DNA of 64,000 nt from NCBI RefSeq assembly GCF_009208055.1, contig NZ_WFKI01000001.1, positions 62,001 through 126,000 on the forward strand. The letters run 5' to 3'. Below the pieces are notes generated by a model. That model did no database searches. It was given only the letters and a program-made list of their open reading frames with translations, and was not told the origin of the DNA. This DNA comes from Poseidonibacter ostreae (GTDB taxonomy: Bacteria; Campylobacterota; Campylobacteria; Campylobacterales; Arcobacteraceae). Below, one piece after another: positions 36,006-45,195 of the stretch; within the stretch, counting starts at the first letter, position 1; the number at the start of each line of letters is the position of its first letter. A program made the translations under genes and the position numbers.

Positions 36006-37397
36006 TTATTTTTCGTAAATTTTAAAATACTTACCTTTTATTCTTCCATTACTTAAACCATCTAATGCTTTTTTTACTACTTCTTTTTTAACAGCTACAT
36101 AAGAGCAAAAATCTAAAGAGTTTATTTTTCCTATATCATCTTTAGCAAGTCCAACACCTGCAGTTAATGCTCCTAAAATATCTCCAGCACGAACTTTTTG
36201 TTTTTTTCCACCATTTATAAATAGTGTTCTATAATCACTATCAATTTTATACTCTAGATCATCACTAATATATTCAGCTCTTTCAAACTTCACATCATCA
36301 AAAGATTTTTTAATATCTTCGATTTTATCTTCATCTTCATAGTTATTATATAAAGAGATTGCTAAACCACCCTTTCCTGCTCTTGCAGTTCTTCCAATTC
36401 TATGTGTATGTGTTTCTAAATCTCTTGCAATATCATAATTAATTACTAAATCAATATCATCAATATGTAAACCTCTTGAAGCTACATCTGTTGCTATTAA
36501 AATTGGATAAGATTTATTTGAGAAAAAGATAATAGTTTCATCTCTTTGTTTTTGCTCCAAATCAGAATGAAGAGTTAAAACATCAAGTCCTAAATCATAA
36601 AGATTATTACTTAACTCATCACATTGAATTTTTGTGTTACAAAAAATTAAAACTGATTTTGCTTTATTTGAAGAGATTAATGCTGGAATTAAAGATGTTT
36701 TAGAACTACTTTCAACTTCATAAAGCTTTTGTTCAATTACTGTTTTTTCTTCATTTTCATTTTTAACATTTATTGGATTTGTAGTAACAAAAGAAGCTAA
36801 AGTATCAATATTTTCTTGGTATGTTGCTGAAAAAAGTAATGATTGTCTATTTTTTGGTAAAACATTTATTATCTTAGTAATATCTTCTGTAAAACCCATA
36901 TCAAGCATTTTATCAGCTTCATCTAAAACTAAAGTATCAACTTCATTTAGATTAATATTCTCTTCATTTATATGTTTTAATATTCTTCCTGGTGTTCCTA
37001 CAATAATATGTGCTCCATGAAAAAGTGAAGATACTTGTGGTCTATAAGCAACTCCTCCACAAAGTGTTAAAACTTTTACATTATGAATATGACGTGAAAG
37101 TTTTCTAATTTCTATTGCAATTTGATTAGCTAATTCACGCGTAGGTGCAAGTACAATTGATTGAATTCTAAATCTTTTAACATCCAGTTTATGAACAATT
37201 GGAATAGAAAAAGCCACAGTTTTTCCAGAACCTGTCTTTGCTTGAGCAATTACATCTTTTTTTTCTAAAAGTGCAGGTAATGCTTTTTCTTGGATTTCAG
37301 TCATTTTATCAAAGCCTAAAGAGTCAAGATTTGATAAAAAATCTTTTGAAAGATTTAAATTTGAGAATTTTTCAGTTGAATTTGTATTAGTAGAAAT
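36006..37397 (-). CDS. dbpA: DEAD-box RNA helicase DbpA with probable ATT start
   Basis: Ribosome-assembly helicase. Motif I AQAKTGSGKT, Ia APTRELANQ, II VLDEADKML, III SATY, VI HRIGRTARAGKGG. The C-terminal RRM-like domain (RTLFINGGKKQKVRAGDILGALT) is the DbpA 23S-rRNA hairpin 92 binder. The first ATG (37304) would cut inside the Q motif. In frame upstream runs FSNLNLSKDFLSNLDSLGFDK, conserved, but with no ATG/GTG/TTG. AAAGG at 37405-37409 lies seven bases before ATT at 37397-37395, giving 463 aa, near E. coli DbpA length. Confidence 0.85.
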   Translation of the reverse strand: MSTNTNSTEKFSNLNLSKDFLSNLDSLGFDKMTEIQEKALPALLEKKDVIAQAKTGSGKTVAFSIPIVHKLDVKRFRIQSIVLAPTRELANQIAIEIRKLSRHIHNVKVLTLCGGVAYRPQVSSLFHGAHIIVGTPGRILKHINEENINLNEVDTLVLDEADKMLDMGFTEDITKIINVLPKNRQSLLFSATYQENIDTLASFVTTNPINVKNENEEKTVIEQKLYEVESSSKTSLIPALISSNKAKSVLIFCNTKIQCDELSNNLYDLGLDVLTLHSDLEQKQRDETIIFFSNKSYPILIATDVASRGLHIDDIDLVINYDIARDLETHTHRIGRTARAGKGGLAISLYNNYEDEDKIEDIKKSFDDVKFERAEYISDDLEYKIDSDYRTLFINGGKKQKVRAGDILGALTAGVGLAKDDIGKINSLDFCSYVAVKKEVVKKALDGLSNGRIKGKYFKIYEK

Positions 37398-37443
37398 AGC
37401 AAAGCCTTTATAATTTTTAAAGTATTATATCTAAAATTAGGCT

Positions 37444-39147
37444 TTAATATTTTAATTGTTTAAAACTTTTATACCAATCTTCAAACTCAATTGTATTCAT
37501 TGGCTTAGCATAAAAATATCCTTGAACTTTTGTACAAGAATTTTTCTTTATAATCTCATCTTGAATAGGAACCTCAATACCCTCAGCTATTACAGATAAT
37601 CCCATGTTTATTCCTAAATCAATAATTGATTTAACAATATCTTCATCACTATCTTCTTGTATTAAAGAATCTATATAAGACTTATCAATCTTAAGTTTAG
37701 AAATTGAGCACTCTCTTAAATAGTTGAAAGAAGAGAAACCTTTTCCAAAATTATCAATTGATAAACCAATACCTAATAAAGACAAATTATTTAAAGTAAA
37801 AAGTGTTTTAGTTGATATCTTCATTACATCAGATTCACTAAACTCTAACTCTAAATATTTTGCATCTAAATTTGATATTTTTAAAGTATGTTTAATTGAG
37901 TTATAAAGATTCCCATGTTCTAGATGTTTTCCACTAATATTAACAGATATGATGCCTTCATATATTTTATTATTATGCCATTGTTTAAGTTGTAAACATG
38001 CTTTTTTTAATATTAGTTTTTCAAATTCAATTATATTATTTGTATTATCTAAATTTGAAATAAAATCTTCAGGCATTAGAAGTTCATTATTGTCTTTATT
38101 CCATCTTGTTAATACTTCAAGTGCAAAAACCTCATTTGTTTTTAAATTAATTTCTGGTTGAAAATGAATAATAAACTCATCATCTTTAATAGCTTTTAAT
38201 AATCTATTTTCCATCTTTGTTTGAGTATCAAGTTTTTTAGTCATCTCATCTGAAAAGAATTCAAAGTGATTTTTACCTTTACTCTTAGCATGATACATAG
38301 CTGCATCTGCATTGTTGATAAGTGTTTTTAAAGAATCTGCATCATTTGGATAAATAGCAACACCTATACTAACACCCATATTGAAACTTGTATTATTAAT
38401 GTGAAAAGGCTGATTTGCTAATTTTAATATTTTAGCACACACTCTTTCAATAAATAAATAGCTAGAAATGTCACTTAAAACAACAATAAACTCATCTCCA
38501 CCAACTCGTGCTACCATATCATTTGTTCTTATTATACTTTTAAATTTATTTGCAAAAGAGATTAATACTTCATCTCCTGCTGAATGCCCTAAAGTATCAT
38601 TGATTATTTTAAAGTCATCTAGGTCTAAAAACAAAATTGCAAATTGAAGATTGTTTCTTTTAGAGTTATTTACAACATACTCTAATTGAGCTTCTAGTTT
38701 AAGTCTATTTGGCAAGTTTGTTAAAGGGTCATGATAAGCTAGATGTAGTAAGTTATTGTTTATTTCATCTTGAGAAGATATATCTGTAAAAATTCCAAAA
38801 TAGTTAAGTTGTTTTGTTTCTTCATTATAAAACTTATAAATTTTTATAATTATGGGGTAAATATTTCCACTTTTATGTCTGTTTAAAAGTTCTCCTATCC
38901 AAAAACCAGACTTATTAATTTGATTCCAGATATTTGCATAAATATTTTCATTTGCATTACTAGAAGCGAAAACTTTAGGACTTTGATTTATCACTTCATT
39001 AAAGGAGTAACCTGTAATATCTTCACAAGCTTTATTTATCTCTATAATTTTATTCTTTTCATTAACAATAATAACACCTTCATTTGTGTTATCAAGTATA
39101 TAACTATAAAGACCTTTGCTATAAGAATATGCTAAAGAATGATGCAA
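37444..39147 (-). CDS. PAS-GGDEF-EAL cyclic di-GMP protein
   Basis: 567 aa from TTG at 39147, behind GGAGAG. The PAS domain (residues 10-125, GVIIVNEKNKIIEIN) is followed by GGDEF with intact VARVGGDEFIVVL and an RxxD inhibitory site (RTND) five residues ahead. The EAL domain has EVL for EAL and NFGKG for DFGTG (IDNFGKGFSSF), so one metal-binding Asp is Asn. Cyclase activity is likely; phosphodiesterase activity is doubtful. No membrane segment. Confidence 0.88.
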   Translation of the reverse strand: MHHSLAYSYSKGLYSYILDNTNEGVIIVNEKNKIIEINKACEDITGYSFNEVINQSPKVFASSNANENIYANIWNQINKSGFWIGELLNRHKSGNIYPIIIKIYKFYNEETKQLNYFGIFTDISSQDEINNNLLHLAYHDPLTNLPNRLKLEAQLEYVVNNSKRNNLQFAILFLDLDDFKIINDTLGHSAGDEVLISFANKFKSIIRTNDMVARVGGDEFIVVLSDISSYLFIERVCAKILKLANQPFHINNTSFNMGVSIGVAIYPNDADSLKTLINNADAAMYHAKSKGKNHFEFFSDEMTKKLDTQTKMENRLLKAIKDDEFIIHFQPEINLKTNEVFALEVLTRWNKDNNELLMPEDFISNLDNTNNIIEFEKLILKKACLQLKQWHNNKIYEGIISVNISGKHLEHGNLYNSIKHTLKISNLDAKYLELEFSESDVMKISTKTLFTLNNLSLLGIGLSIDNFGKGFSSFNYLRECSISKLKIDKSYIDSLIQEDSDEDIVKSIIDLGINMGLSVIAEGIEVPIQDEIIKKNSCTKVQGYFYAKPMNTIEFEDWYKSFKQLKY

Positions 39148-39248
39148 AACTAATCTCTCCAAATAATAAATCTAATGATTATAACCAATATAATTAAAAA
39201 TATTACTAATAATCAATAAATATTTAATATTTGAAGATAAAATATATC

Positions 39249-39788
39249 CTATTTCTTATCTATACTTTTAAATACATACGAAATTACTAATGCAATAACA
39301 ATAACAATACCAATTCCTATATATTTAAAATCATCTGCTACACTTAAAATATACTCACCAGCAGTATAAGAACCATACCCAACTATTACAGCCCAAATAA
39401 TTGTTGCAAATACATTAAAAATAGTAAATTTAAGTGATGAGTATTTTGTTAATCCCATAGCAAGTGGAATTAAAGTTTTTATACCATAAACATATTTTTG
39501 AATAAATACTACTAATGAACCATATTTCCTCATCATAATATGAGCAAGTGCAATTTTTCTTCCATAGTTTTTCATCATATCTTTTGCATAAGACTTATTT
39601 TTTCTAGCAAGAAAAAACAGAAACTGATCTCCTAAAAAGTTTGAAGTTGCAGCAACTGCAATAGAAATATATATATTTAAATCTCCTGCAAAGGATAGAA
39701 CTCCTGCAACAATTAAACCAACAAAACCTCCACCAAATGAGTATGCAAAAAGAGCTATATAGCCCCAATCTTTTATCAAATCTTCCAT
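39249..39788 (-). CDS. DedA-family membrane protein
   Basis: 179 aa with four to five hydrophobic segments. FLGDQFLFFLARKNKSYAKDMMKNYGRK and IQKYVYGIKTLIPLAMGLTK are typical DedA (SNARE-associated) stretches. DedA proteins move undecaprenyl phosphate or phospholipids across the membrane. Its ATG overlaps the stop of the gene before it by one base, so they are coupled. Confidence 0.88.
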   Translation of the reverse strand: MEDLIKDWGYIALFAYSFGGGFVGLIVAGVLSFAGDLNIYISIAVAATSNFLGDQFLFFLARKNKSYAKDMMKNYGRKIALAHIMMRKYGSLVVFIQKYVYGIKTLIPLAMGLTKYSSLKFTIFNVFATIIWAVIVGYGSYTAGEYILSVADDFKYIGIGIVIVIALVISYVFKSIDKK

Positions 39789-40423
39789 TAGTTAATCTCT
39801 AGTTTGAAAAATTCTAATGCTTCAATTACATCGTCATCATCTAATTCGATTATGCCATCTTTAATATTCTCTTTTGTTTTTTCAATAATAAAACTTTTAA
39901 CCTGTGCTCTTGTTTCTTCGATATTATCAACTAAAGCAAAACCATTAAATTGAATTTCATTGTCATAACAAAGAAGAGTACCATTACAATTATCTTCAAT
40001 AAAATCACTTATTGCTCTATAATTTATTTCTAATGCACTAGCATGCCAACCATAATCTTCTAAAATAGAGTCTTCAAAAATTTCTACTCCATCACTTTGA
40101 TGATCAAAATAAAGCATATTTTCAGCATTCATTCCAATTATCTTTTGCCAATTATTTAAAGGTTTAATTTTACATATTGTTCCTGTAATAACAGGTTTAT
40201 ACTTAGCAAAGATATCCTTTGCTATTGACTTAATGTCATTAGTATTTTCATCTTTTTTATAATTTTCATTTATATATATAATTGCTTTATTCTTAGGAAT
40301 TTCTTCATTTATGTATTTAGTACCATTAATATCTATTATAATTTTATTATTTACATTTTTTAATTCTAATAGTGATATAATATCAATATTTAATTCTATA
40401 TCTTTTATATTTATTTTTTTCAT
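39788..40423 (-). CDS. Unknown acidic protein coupled to DedA
   Basis: 211 aa, no signal peptide or membrane span; I do not recognise it. Central part GWHASALEINYRAISDFIEDNCNGTLLCYD and an acidic C-terminus (GIIELDDDDVIEALEFFKLEIN). It overlaps the DedA gene by one base and heads a two-gene unit. The long gap before it (181 bp) is very A/T-rich. Confidence 0.65.
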   Translation of the reverse strand: MKKINIKDIELNIDIISLLELKNVNNKIIIDINGTKYINEEIPKNKAIIYINENYKKDENTNDIKSIAKDIFAKYKPVITGTICKIKPLNNWQKIIGMNAENMLYFDHQSDGVEIFEDSILEDYGWHASALEINYRAISDFIEDNCNGTLLCYDNEIQFNGFALVDNIEETRAQVKSFIIEKTKENIKDGIIELDDDDVIEALEFFKLEIN

Positions 40424-40604
40424 TTCATTTTTATCCTGGATATAAGTTAAGCGATTCTATCGAAAATAGTATTAAATAAAAAAATTTACTACTTATTTTT
40501 TATAAAATATAAAAATTTTAGAAAAAATAATGTTTATTTTACAATTCTTAAAGTTTAATTATATATAATCTACTACTTAATACATCAAATGAAAGGTTTT
40601 AATA

Positions 40605-41834
40605 TTGTCACTTCAGAATTATGTATATAAATTTTTCAATAAAAATAATATAAAAACACTTTTTTTAATAGATATATTATATATGAAAGATATAAATGCC
40701 ATTTATAATTTTGAAAATGGTGATTCGATAATTAAACAATTAAAAAAACTTTTAGAAACTCAAATCACTTCTTTAATCAGAAAAAAAATCAATAAAAAAA
40801 TTTTAATTGAAGCAACAAATACACATGCTGATGTTTTTGAGTTGATAATTTATGATGATTTTACAATCGATGAAGTCCTTGAGATAAAAAATTTAATCTT
40901 TGAACAAGTAATTAATCATCCATTTAAACTATTAAATAAAAAATCTACTATAAACATTGATATTACTATTGGTTGTTCTAAAAGTGATGATCAATTAATA
41001 AAAATCTATGCAGAAAAAGCTTTACATAAAGCAAAATTAAACTTTGTACACTATATGTATTATGATGCATACCTTTACAAAAATGAATCAATTAGTGAAA
41101 ACTTACTAGATATGATAAACTATAATATTGAAAATGATTTAGTTGAACCATATTTTCAAGCTATTATGAATAATACCACAGATAAAGTAGTAAAATATGA
41201 AGCATTAATGAGACTTTTTGATAAAAATGGAAATGTACTTTTACCACATGTTTTTATTCATAAATCAAAAAAATGCCGTTTATATACAAAACTAATGGAA
41301 CTTTTAATTGATAAAATAGTTTTATATATAAATAAACATAAACTTCACTTTAGTATTAATCTTGACTATACTGATATTTTAAATCCTAATATTAAGAGAT
41401 CTTTGATTTCTAAAATTAGAAAAAACAATATTGGACCATATTTAACAATTGAAATTTTAGAGAGTGAAAAAATTGCTAATTTTAATATAGTAAATGATTT
41501 TATTTCTGAAGTAAAAAAATATGATGTTAAAATTGCTATTGATGACTTTGGTACTGGTTTTTCAAATTATGAATATATATTAAATCTAAATGTTGACTAT
41601 ATAAAAATTGATGGTTCATTAATTAAGAAAATTGATGAAGATATTTATTTAAACTTAATAAAAAGTATTGTTCAATTTTGTAAACAACAAGAAATTCAAA
41701 TAGTAGCTGAGTTTGTTAGTGATTTAAAGATATTAAGATATGTAAAAGCAATTGGAATTGATTATTCACAAGGTTATCATATTGGAAGACCTGTAAAAAT
41801 TGAAGAAATTATAGGAGAGAAAAATGAAAAATGA
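40605..41834 (+). CDS. EAL-domain c-di-GMP phosphodiesterase with degenerate GGDEF
   Basis: 409 aa, TTG start with AAAGG eight bases ahead. Residues 1-160 look like a GGDEF fold without the GGDEF signature. The EAL domain (about 175-405) retains the catalytic set: YEALMRL, SINLDYTD, TIEILESE, AIDDFGTGFSNYEY, YIKIDGS, IVAEFVSD and SQGYHIGRP. So active c-di-GMP hydrolysis is expected. No transmembrane sensor. It overlaps the next gene by 11 bp. Confidence 0.85.
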   Translation: MSLQNYVYKFFNKNNIKTLFLIDILYMKDINAIYNFENGDSIIKQLKKLLETQITSLIRKKINKKILIEATNTHADVFELIIYDDFTIDEVLEIKNLIFEQVINHPFKLLNKKSTINIDITIGCSKSDDQLIKIYAEKALHKAKLNFVHYMYYDAYLYKNESISENLLDMINYNIENDLVEPYFQAIMNNTTDKVVKYEALMRLFDKNGNVLLPHVFIHKSKKCRLYTKLMELLIDKIVLYINKHKLHFSINLDYTDILNPNIKRSLISKIRKNNIGPYLTIEILESEKIANFNIVNDFISEVKKYDVKIAIDDFGTGFSNYEYILNLNVDYIKIDGSLIKKIDEDIYLNLIKSIVQFCKQQEIQIVAEFVSDLKILRYVKAIGIDYSQGYHIGRPVKIEEIIGEKNEK

Positions 41835-42624
41835 GCTTAAAAAAATTACTGATATAACTATAAATGAACTTTTAAATAAAGATGTTATTATGCCTTCAAT
41901 TTATTTTGAAAAGTTTAATAAAAATGCTAAAAATTTTGATTTTGAAATTAATGATTCTAGCTTTGAAAAAGAGTTAGAAAAAGTTTTAATAAATGACTTT
42001 GATTCAATTGAACAATATATGAATACAATTGAAAAAAATGCCTCTCTTATAAAAGAGGCAGTTGAAGAAGCGCAAGTTGCATTACTTCATAAAGATATTG
42101 ATACATTATCTGATATTTATAATCAAATGTCAAAGTTAGAAAAAGAGGTTGTTTATTTAAATAGACAACTATTTGTAGATGATTTAACATCTAGTAATAA
42201 TAGAAAATGGATATATAATAAGTTTTTAAATAAGAATGCGCAATTTAAGAAAAATGGAATATGTGTCTTAATTGATATTAGAGATTATAGTTATATCAAT
42301 AGTGAATATGGAGCTTTATTAGCAAATAATTTACTTATATTTATAAATAACTTTATAAAAGAAAATTTAAAAGAAGAAAAAGTTGACTTTAAAGTTGCAA
42401 GATTTTTCGACAGTGAATTTTTAATTTTTATTGAAGATAAAAAAGAGAAAGAAGTATCTGATTTAATCTTTAATATAAAGCAATTGTTAAAAAACACTAC
42501 CTTAAAAAGTAAAGCTGGACTAGTAATAAAAGCTGATTATAAATACTCTATTTTAAAATACAAAGAGAAGCAAGATTCAAAAGAAACTTTTGAACAACTA
42601 TTTTATCTTATAAAAGAAGAATAA
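41824..42624 (+). CDS. Degenerate GGDEF-like partner protein
   Basis: 266 aa, cytoplasmic. An N-terminal helical/coiled-coil part (to about residue 115, NASLIKEAVEEAQVALLHKDIDTLSDIYNQM region) leads to FVDDLTSSNNRKWIYNKFL, corresponding to the DxLTGLxNRR start of GGDEF domains. The active motif reads ARFFDSEFLIFI, so the GG pair is lost and cyclase activity is unlikely. Translation is linked to the EAL gene. Its end overlaps convergent pxpC by 22 bp. Confidence 0.75.
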   Translation: MKNELKKITDITINELLNKDVIMPSIYFEKFNKNAKNFDFEINDSSFEKELEKVLINDFDSIEQYMNTIEKNASLIKEAVEEAQVALLHKDIDTLSDIYNQMSKLEKEVVYLNRQLFVDDLTSSNNRKWIYNKFLNKNAQFKKNGICVLIDIRDYSYINSEYGALLANNLLIFINNFIKENLKEEKVDFKVARFFDSEFLIFIEDKKEKEVSDLIFNIKQLLKNTTLKSKAGLVIKADYKYSILKYKEKQDSKETFEQLFYLIKEE

Positions 42625-43517
42625 AATAGTTTAACTTTTCTTTGAGCCTCTTCTAATAAAATTGGTGTAAACTTTACTTTTTGTAAAGGTTTACATTGAG
42701 ATAATTTAAAACAATCAATACTTAAAACTGAAGCAATTTTAGGATAACCTCCAATAGTTTGTCTATCTTTTAATAAAATAATAGGTTTACCATCTTTTGG
42801 TATTTGAATGGCACCAAAGGCAATACCCTCTGAAATAATTCCATCAATATCACAAGAAATTGTATTACCATCTAATTTACATCCCATTCGATTAAACTCA
42901 TTTGTAATTGTATATGTATTTGAAAAAAACTTATCTATTTCTTCTTGCTTAAAAAAATTATCTTGATATGATAAAACAACTCTCAAAGTTAGTTCTTCTT
43001 CATAATTTGGAATATAGTGTTTTTTTAATCTAATAATTGATGAATTATCAAACTTTTCAAAATCTAAAACATCTCCTTTTTGAAGTTTATTTCCATTTAA
43101 TCCACCAAGGTTTTCTTTTAAAGTTGTTGAATTACTTCCAAACTCTTTTTCTATTAGAAAACCTTTATAAACACTCAAATAAACCCTGGAACCACTTAAT
43201 ATTTTTCCAATTTTTATAATATCCCCTGCTTTAATATTATAAGTTTGCCAAGTATTTAATGCAATATCATTTATAAAAAATTCACACTTAGCACCCGTAA
43301 TTGCAATTGTAGTATTTTTATTTGCCTTAAATATAATATTTGAAAAAGCTATTTCTATAATATTAGTATCAAAATCATTTCCCAATAGATTATTTGCAAT
43401 GTAATACGCATACTCATCCATAACACCAGAATTTGTAACACCAATTGAAGTATAAGAGAATCGTCCCTTATCTTGAACTAATGCTAAAATTGGAGAGTTT
43501 ATTATCTCTAAACTCAT
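42603..43517 (-). CDS. pxpC: 5-oxoprolinase subunit C
   Basis: 304-aa carboxyltransferase-like subunit (KipA/AHS2 family). Opening DKGRFSYTSIGVTNSGVMDEYAY is the family signature; GIAFGAIQIPKDGKPIILLKDRQTIGGYPKIA follows. With PxpA and PxpB it hydrolyses 5-oxoproline (pyroglutamate) to glutamate using ATP. It overlaps pxpB by 4 bp and is last in the operon. Confidence 0.93.
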   Translation of the reverse strand: MSLEIINSPILALVQDKGRFSYTSIGVTNSGVMDEYAYYIANNLLGNDFDTNIIEIAFSNIIFKANKNTTIAITGAKCEFFINDIALNTWQTYNIKAGDIIKIGKILSGSRVYLSVYKGFLIEKEFGSNSTTLKENLGGLNGNKLQKGDVLDFEKFDNSSIIRLKKHYIPNYEEELTLRVVLSYQDNFFKQEEIDKFFSNTYTITNEFNRMGCKLDGNTISCDIDGIISEGIAFGAIQIPKDGKPIILLKDRQTIGGYPKIASVLSIDCFKLSQCKPLQKVKFTPILLEEAQRKVKLFYSSFIR

Positions 43518-44188
43518 AAAATTCCACCTTGATTTAAAAACTCTTCTTTTGTAATTGGATTAAACTTAACAGTATTTCCTACACTTAAAGGAGATAAAGT
43601 ACTTAATTTTTTATCAAATAATTCCATAGCAGTTTTCCCTATAATATTCCAACCACCAGCTGAGTCTTGTGGATAAACAGCTGTTTGAGTGTCAGCAAGT
43701 GCAAGTGAACCTTTAGGTATTTTTTTTCTAGGACTAGAAAGTCTTGGCATTGCAATTTTTTTACCTACATTCCCTAAGTATGCAAAACCTGGTAAAAAAC
43801 CAATTGCATAAACATCATATAATTTATTTGAGTGAATAGATATAATCTCATCAATACTAAGATTAGTTTTTTTTGAAATATCTTCTAAATCAAAGCCAAC
43901 TTCTGTTCCATAATAAACATCAATTGTTACAATTTTCTCATTTTGTTTTTCTAAACTATCAAAACTTATTGATCTTTCAATCATTTGCTTCAAGCTAGAA
44001 AAATCATATTTAAAAATATCATATGTAATAAAAATAGAGTTATAAGAAGGAATGATTTCAAGTAAAGATTTATCTTTTAAAGCACTAAGACTATTAAATG
44101 CTTTTTTAACTTTTAAAGATATATTTTGACTTATTTCATCTCCAAAATATATAATTAGAGAATCTACTGATGCAATTTTAAAGTGCAT
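43514..44188 (-). CDS. pxpB: 5-oxoprolinase subunit B
   Basis: 224 aa (KipI/AHS1 family). Blocks include VDVYYGTEVGFDLEDIS, YAIGFLPGFAYLGNV, MPRLSSPRKKIPKGSLALAD and QTAVYPQDSAGGWNIIGKT, all diagnostic. Works as a complex with PxpC in ATP-dependent phosphorylation of 5-oxoproline. Two bases after pxpA. Confidence 0.94.
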   Translation of the reverse strand: MHFKIASVDSLIIYFGDEISQNISLKVKKAFNSLSALKDKSLLEIIPSYNSIFITYDIFKYDFSSLKQMIERSISFDSLEKQNEKIVTIDVYYGTEVGFDLEDISKKTNLSIDEIISIHSNKLYDVYAIGFLPGFAYLGNVGKKIAMPRLSSPRKKIPKGSLALADTQTAVYPQDSAGGWNIIGKTAMELFDKKLSTLSPLSVGNTVKFNPITKEEFLNQGGIL

Positions 44189-44190
44189 TA

Positions 44191-44922
44191 TTACAAAGCT
44201 TTTCTAAGTAGTTTTATAAATTCTAAAGCATTTTGATTATCACCATGAACACAAATAGTATTTACTTCAATAAAAAGTTTTTCTTTATTAACACTTTCTA
44301 AATAACCTCTTTCTTTTAAATTCATAATTCTTTGTGCAACTTCAAGTTCATCTTTTATAACTGCATTTGGCTGTGCTCTTGAAACTAAAGTGCCATCGTC
44401 ATTATAATTTCTATCTGCAAATACTTCAAAAATTAAATTTATTCCATAAAGTAAGGCAGTATGTTTAGCTGCTTCATTATTTGGTGTTGATAAGACCATT
44501 AGTTTTATATTTTTGTCAAAAGATGAAATTGCATTTAATATAGCTTTATATATATTTTCATCTTTCATCATATCATTATATAAAGCACCATGAGGTTTTA
44601 CATAAGAAATTGTAGTACCTTGCGATTTACAAAAAGCACTTAATGCTCCTAATTGATATAAAACTATAGATTTAATCTCTTCTAAGGAGCAAAGCATTGA
44701 GCGTCTACCAAATCCTACTAAATCTTGATATGAAGGATGTGCACCAATTGTTACATTATATTCTTTTGCCAAAGCAACAGACCTATTCATAGTAACTGCA
44801 TCACTAGCATGATAACCACAAGCTAAATTAGCCATATCAATAAAAGGCATAATTTCTTTATCTTGCCCCATTTTCCAAATACCAAAGCTTTCACCCATGT
44901 CACAATTTAATTTAATGTTCAT
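44191..44922 (-). CDS. pxpA: 5-oxoprolinase subunit A
   Basis: 243-aa LamB/YcsF-family protein. Start MNIKLNCDMGESFG chosen for the AAGG eight bases upstream. ACGYHASD, IGAHPSYQDLVGFGRR, VKPHGALYNDM and EVFADRNYNDDGTLVSR are the conserved metal/substrate residues. Ring-opens activated 5-oxoproline. First of pxpABC. Confidence 0.95.
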   Translation of the reverse strand: MNIKLNCDMGESFGIWKMGQDKEIMPFIDMANLACGYHASDAVTMNRSVALAKEYNVTIGAHPSYQDLVGFGRRSMLCSLEEIKSIVLYQLGALSAFCKSQGTTISYVKPHGALYNDMMKDENIYKAILNAISSFDKNIKLMVLSTPNNEAAKHTALLYGINLIFEVFADRNYNDDGTLVSRAQPNAVIKDELEVAQRIMNLKERGYLESVNKEKLFIEVNTICVHGDNQNALEFIKLLRKAL

Positions 44923-44972
44923 TTCATTACCTTGCATTAGTATCCTTTATTTTATCATAATATTTTGTTATT

Positions 44973-45176
44973 TTAAAACTCATCTTTAACCCCAGTTTTT
45001 CTTAATCTAATAAGAGTTAAAACTAAAACCATAATAGATACAAATATAAAGTTCACATCTACATTTAATGCTGCAATCAGTATAGCAATAGCTGAAAACA
45101 TAGCTAATCTTCTATAAATAAAAGAGATTACATATGTAAGTAAACTTGCAAATAAAAATATTAACTCAATCATCAT
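44973..45176 (-). CDS. Small membrane protein between TRAP and pxp genes
   Basis: 67 aa with two hydrophobic spans (residues 3-20 and 28-58) and a basic RLRKTG tail. Not a recognised family. It sits 19 bp after dctM and 50 bp before pxpA on the same strand, so it is probably co-expressed. It may be an accessory membrane subunit. Confidence 0.6.
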   Translation of the reverse strand: MMIELIFLFASLLTYVISFIYRRLAMFSAIAILIAALNVDVNFIFVSIMVLVLTLIRLRKTGVKDEF

Positions 45177-45195
45177 TCTTACCTATCTTAAATTA

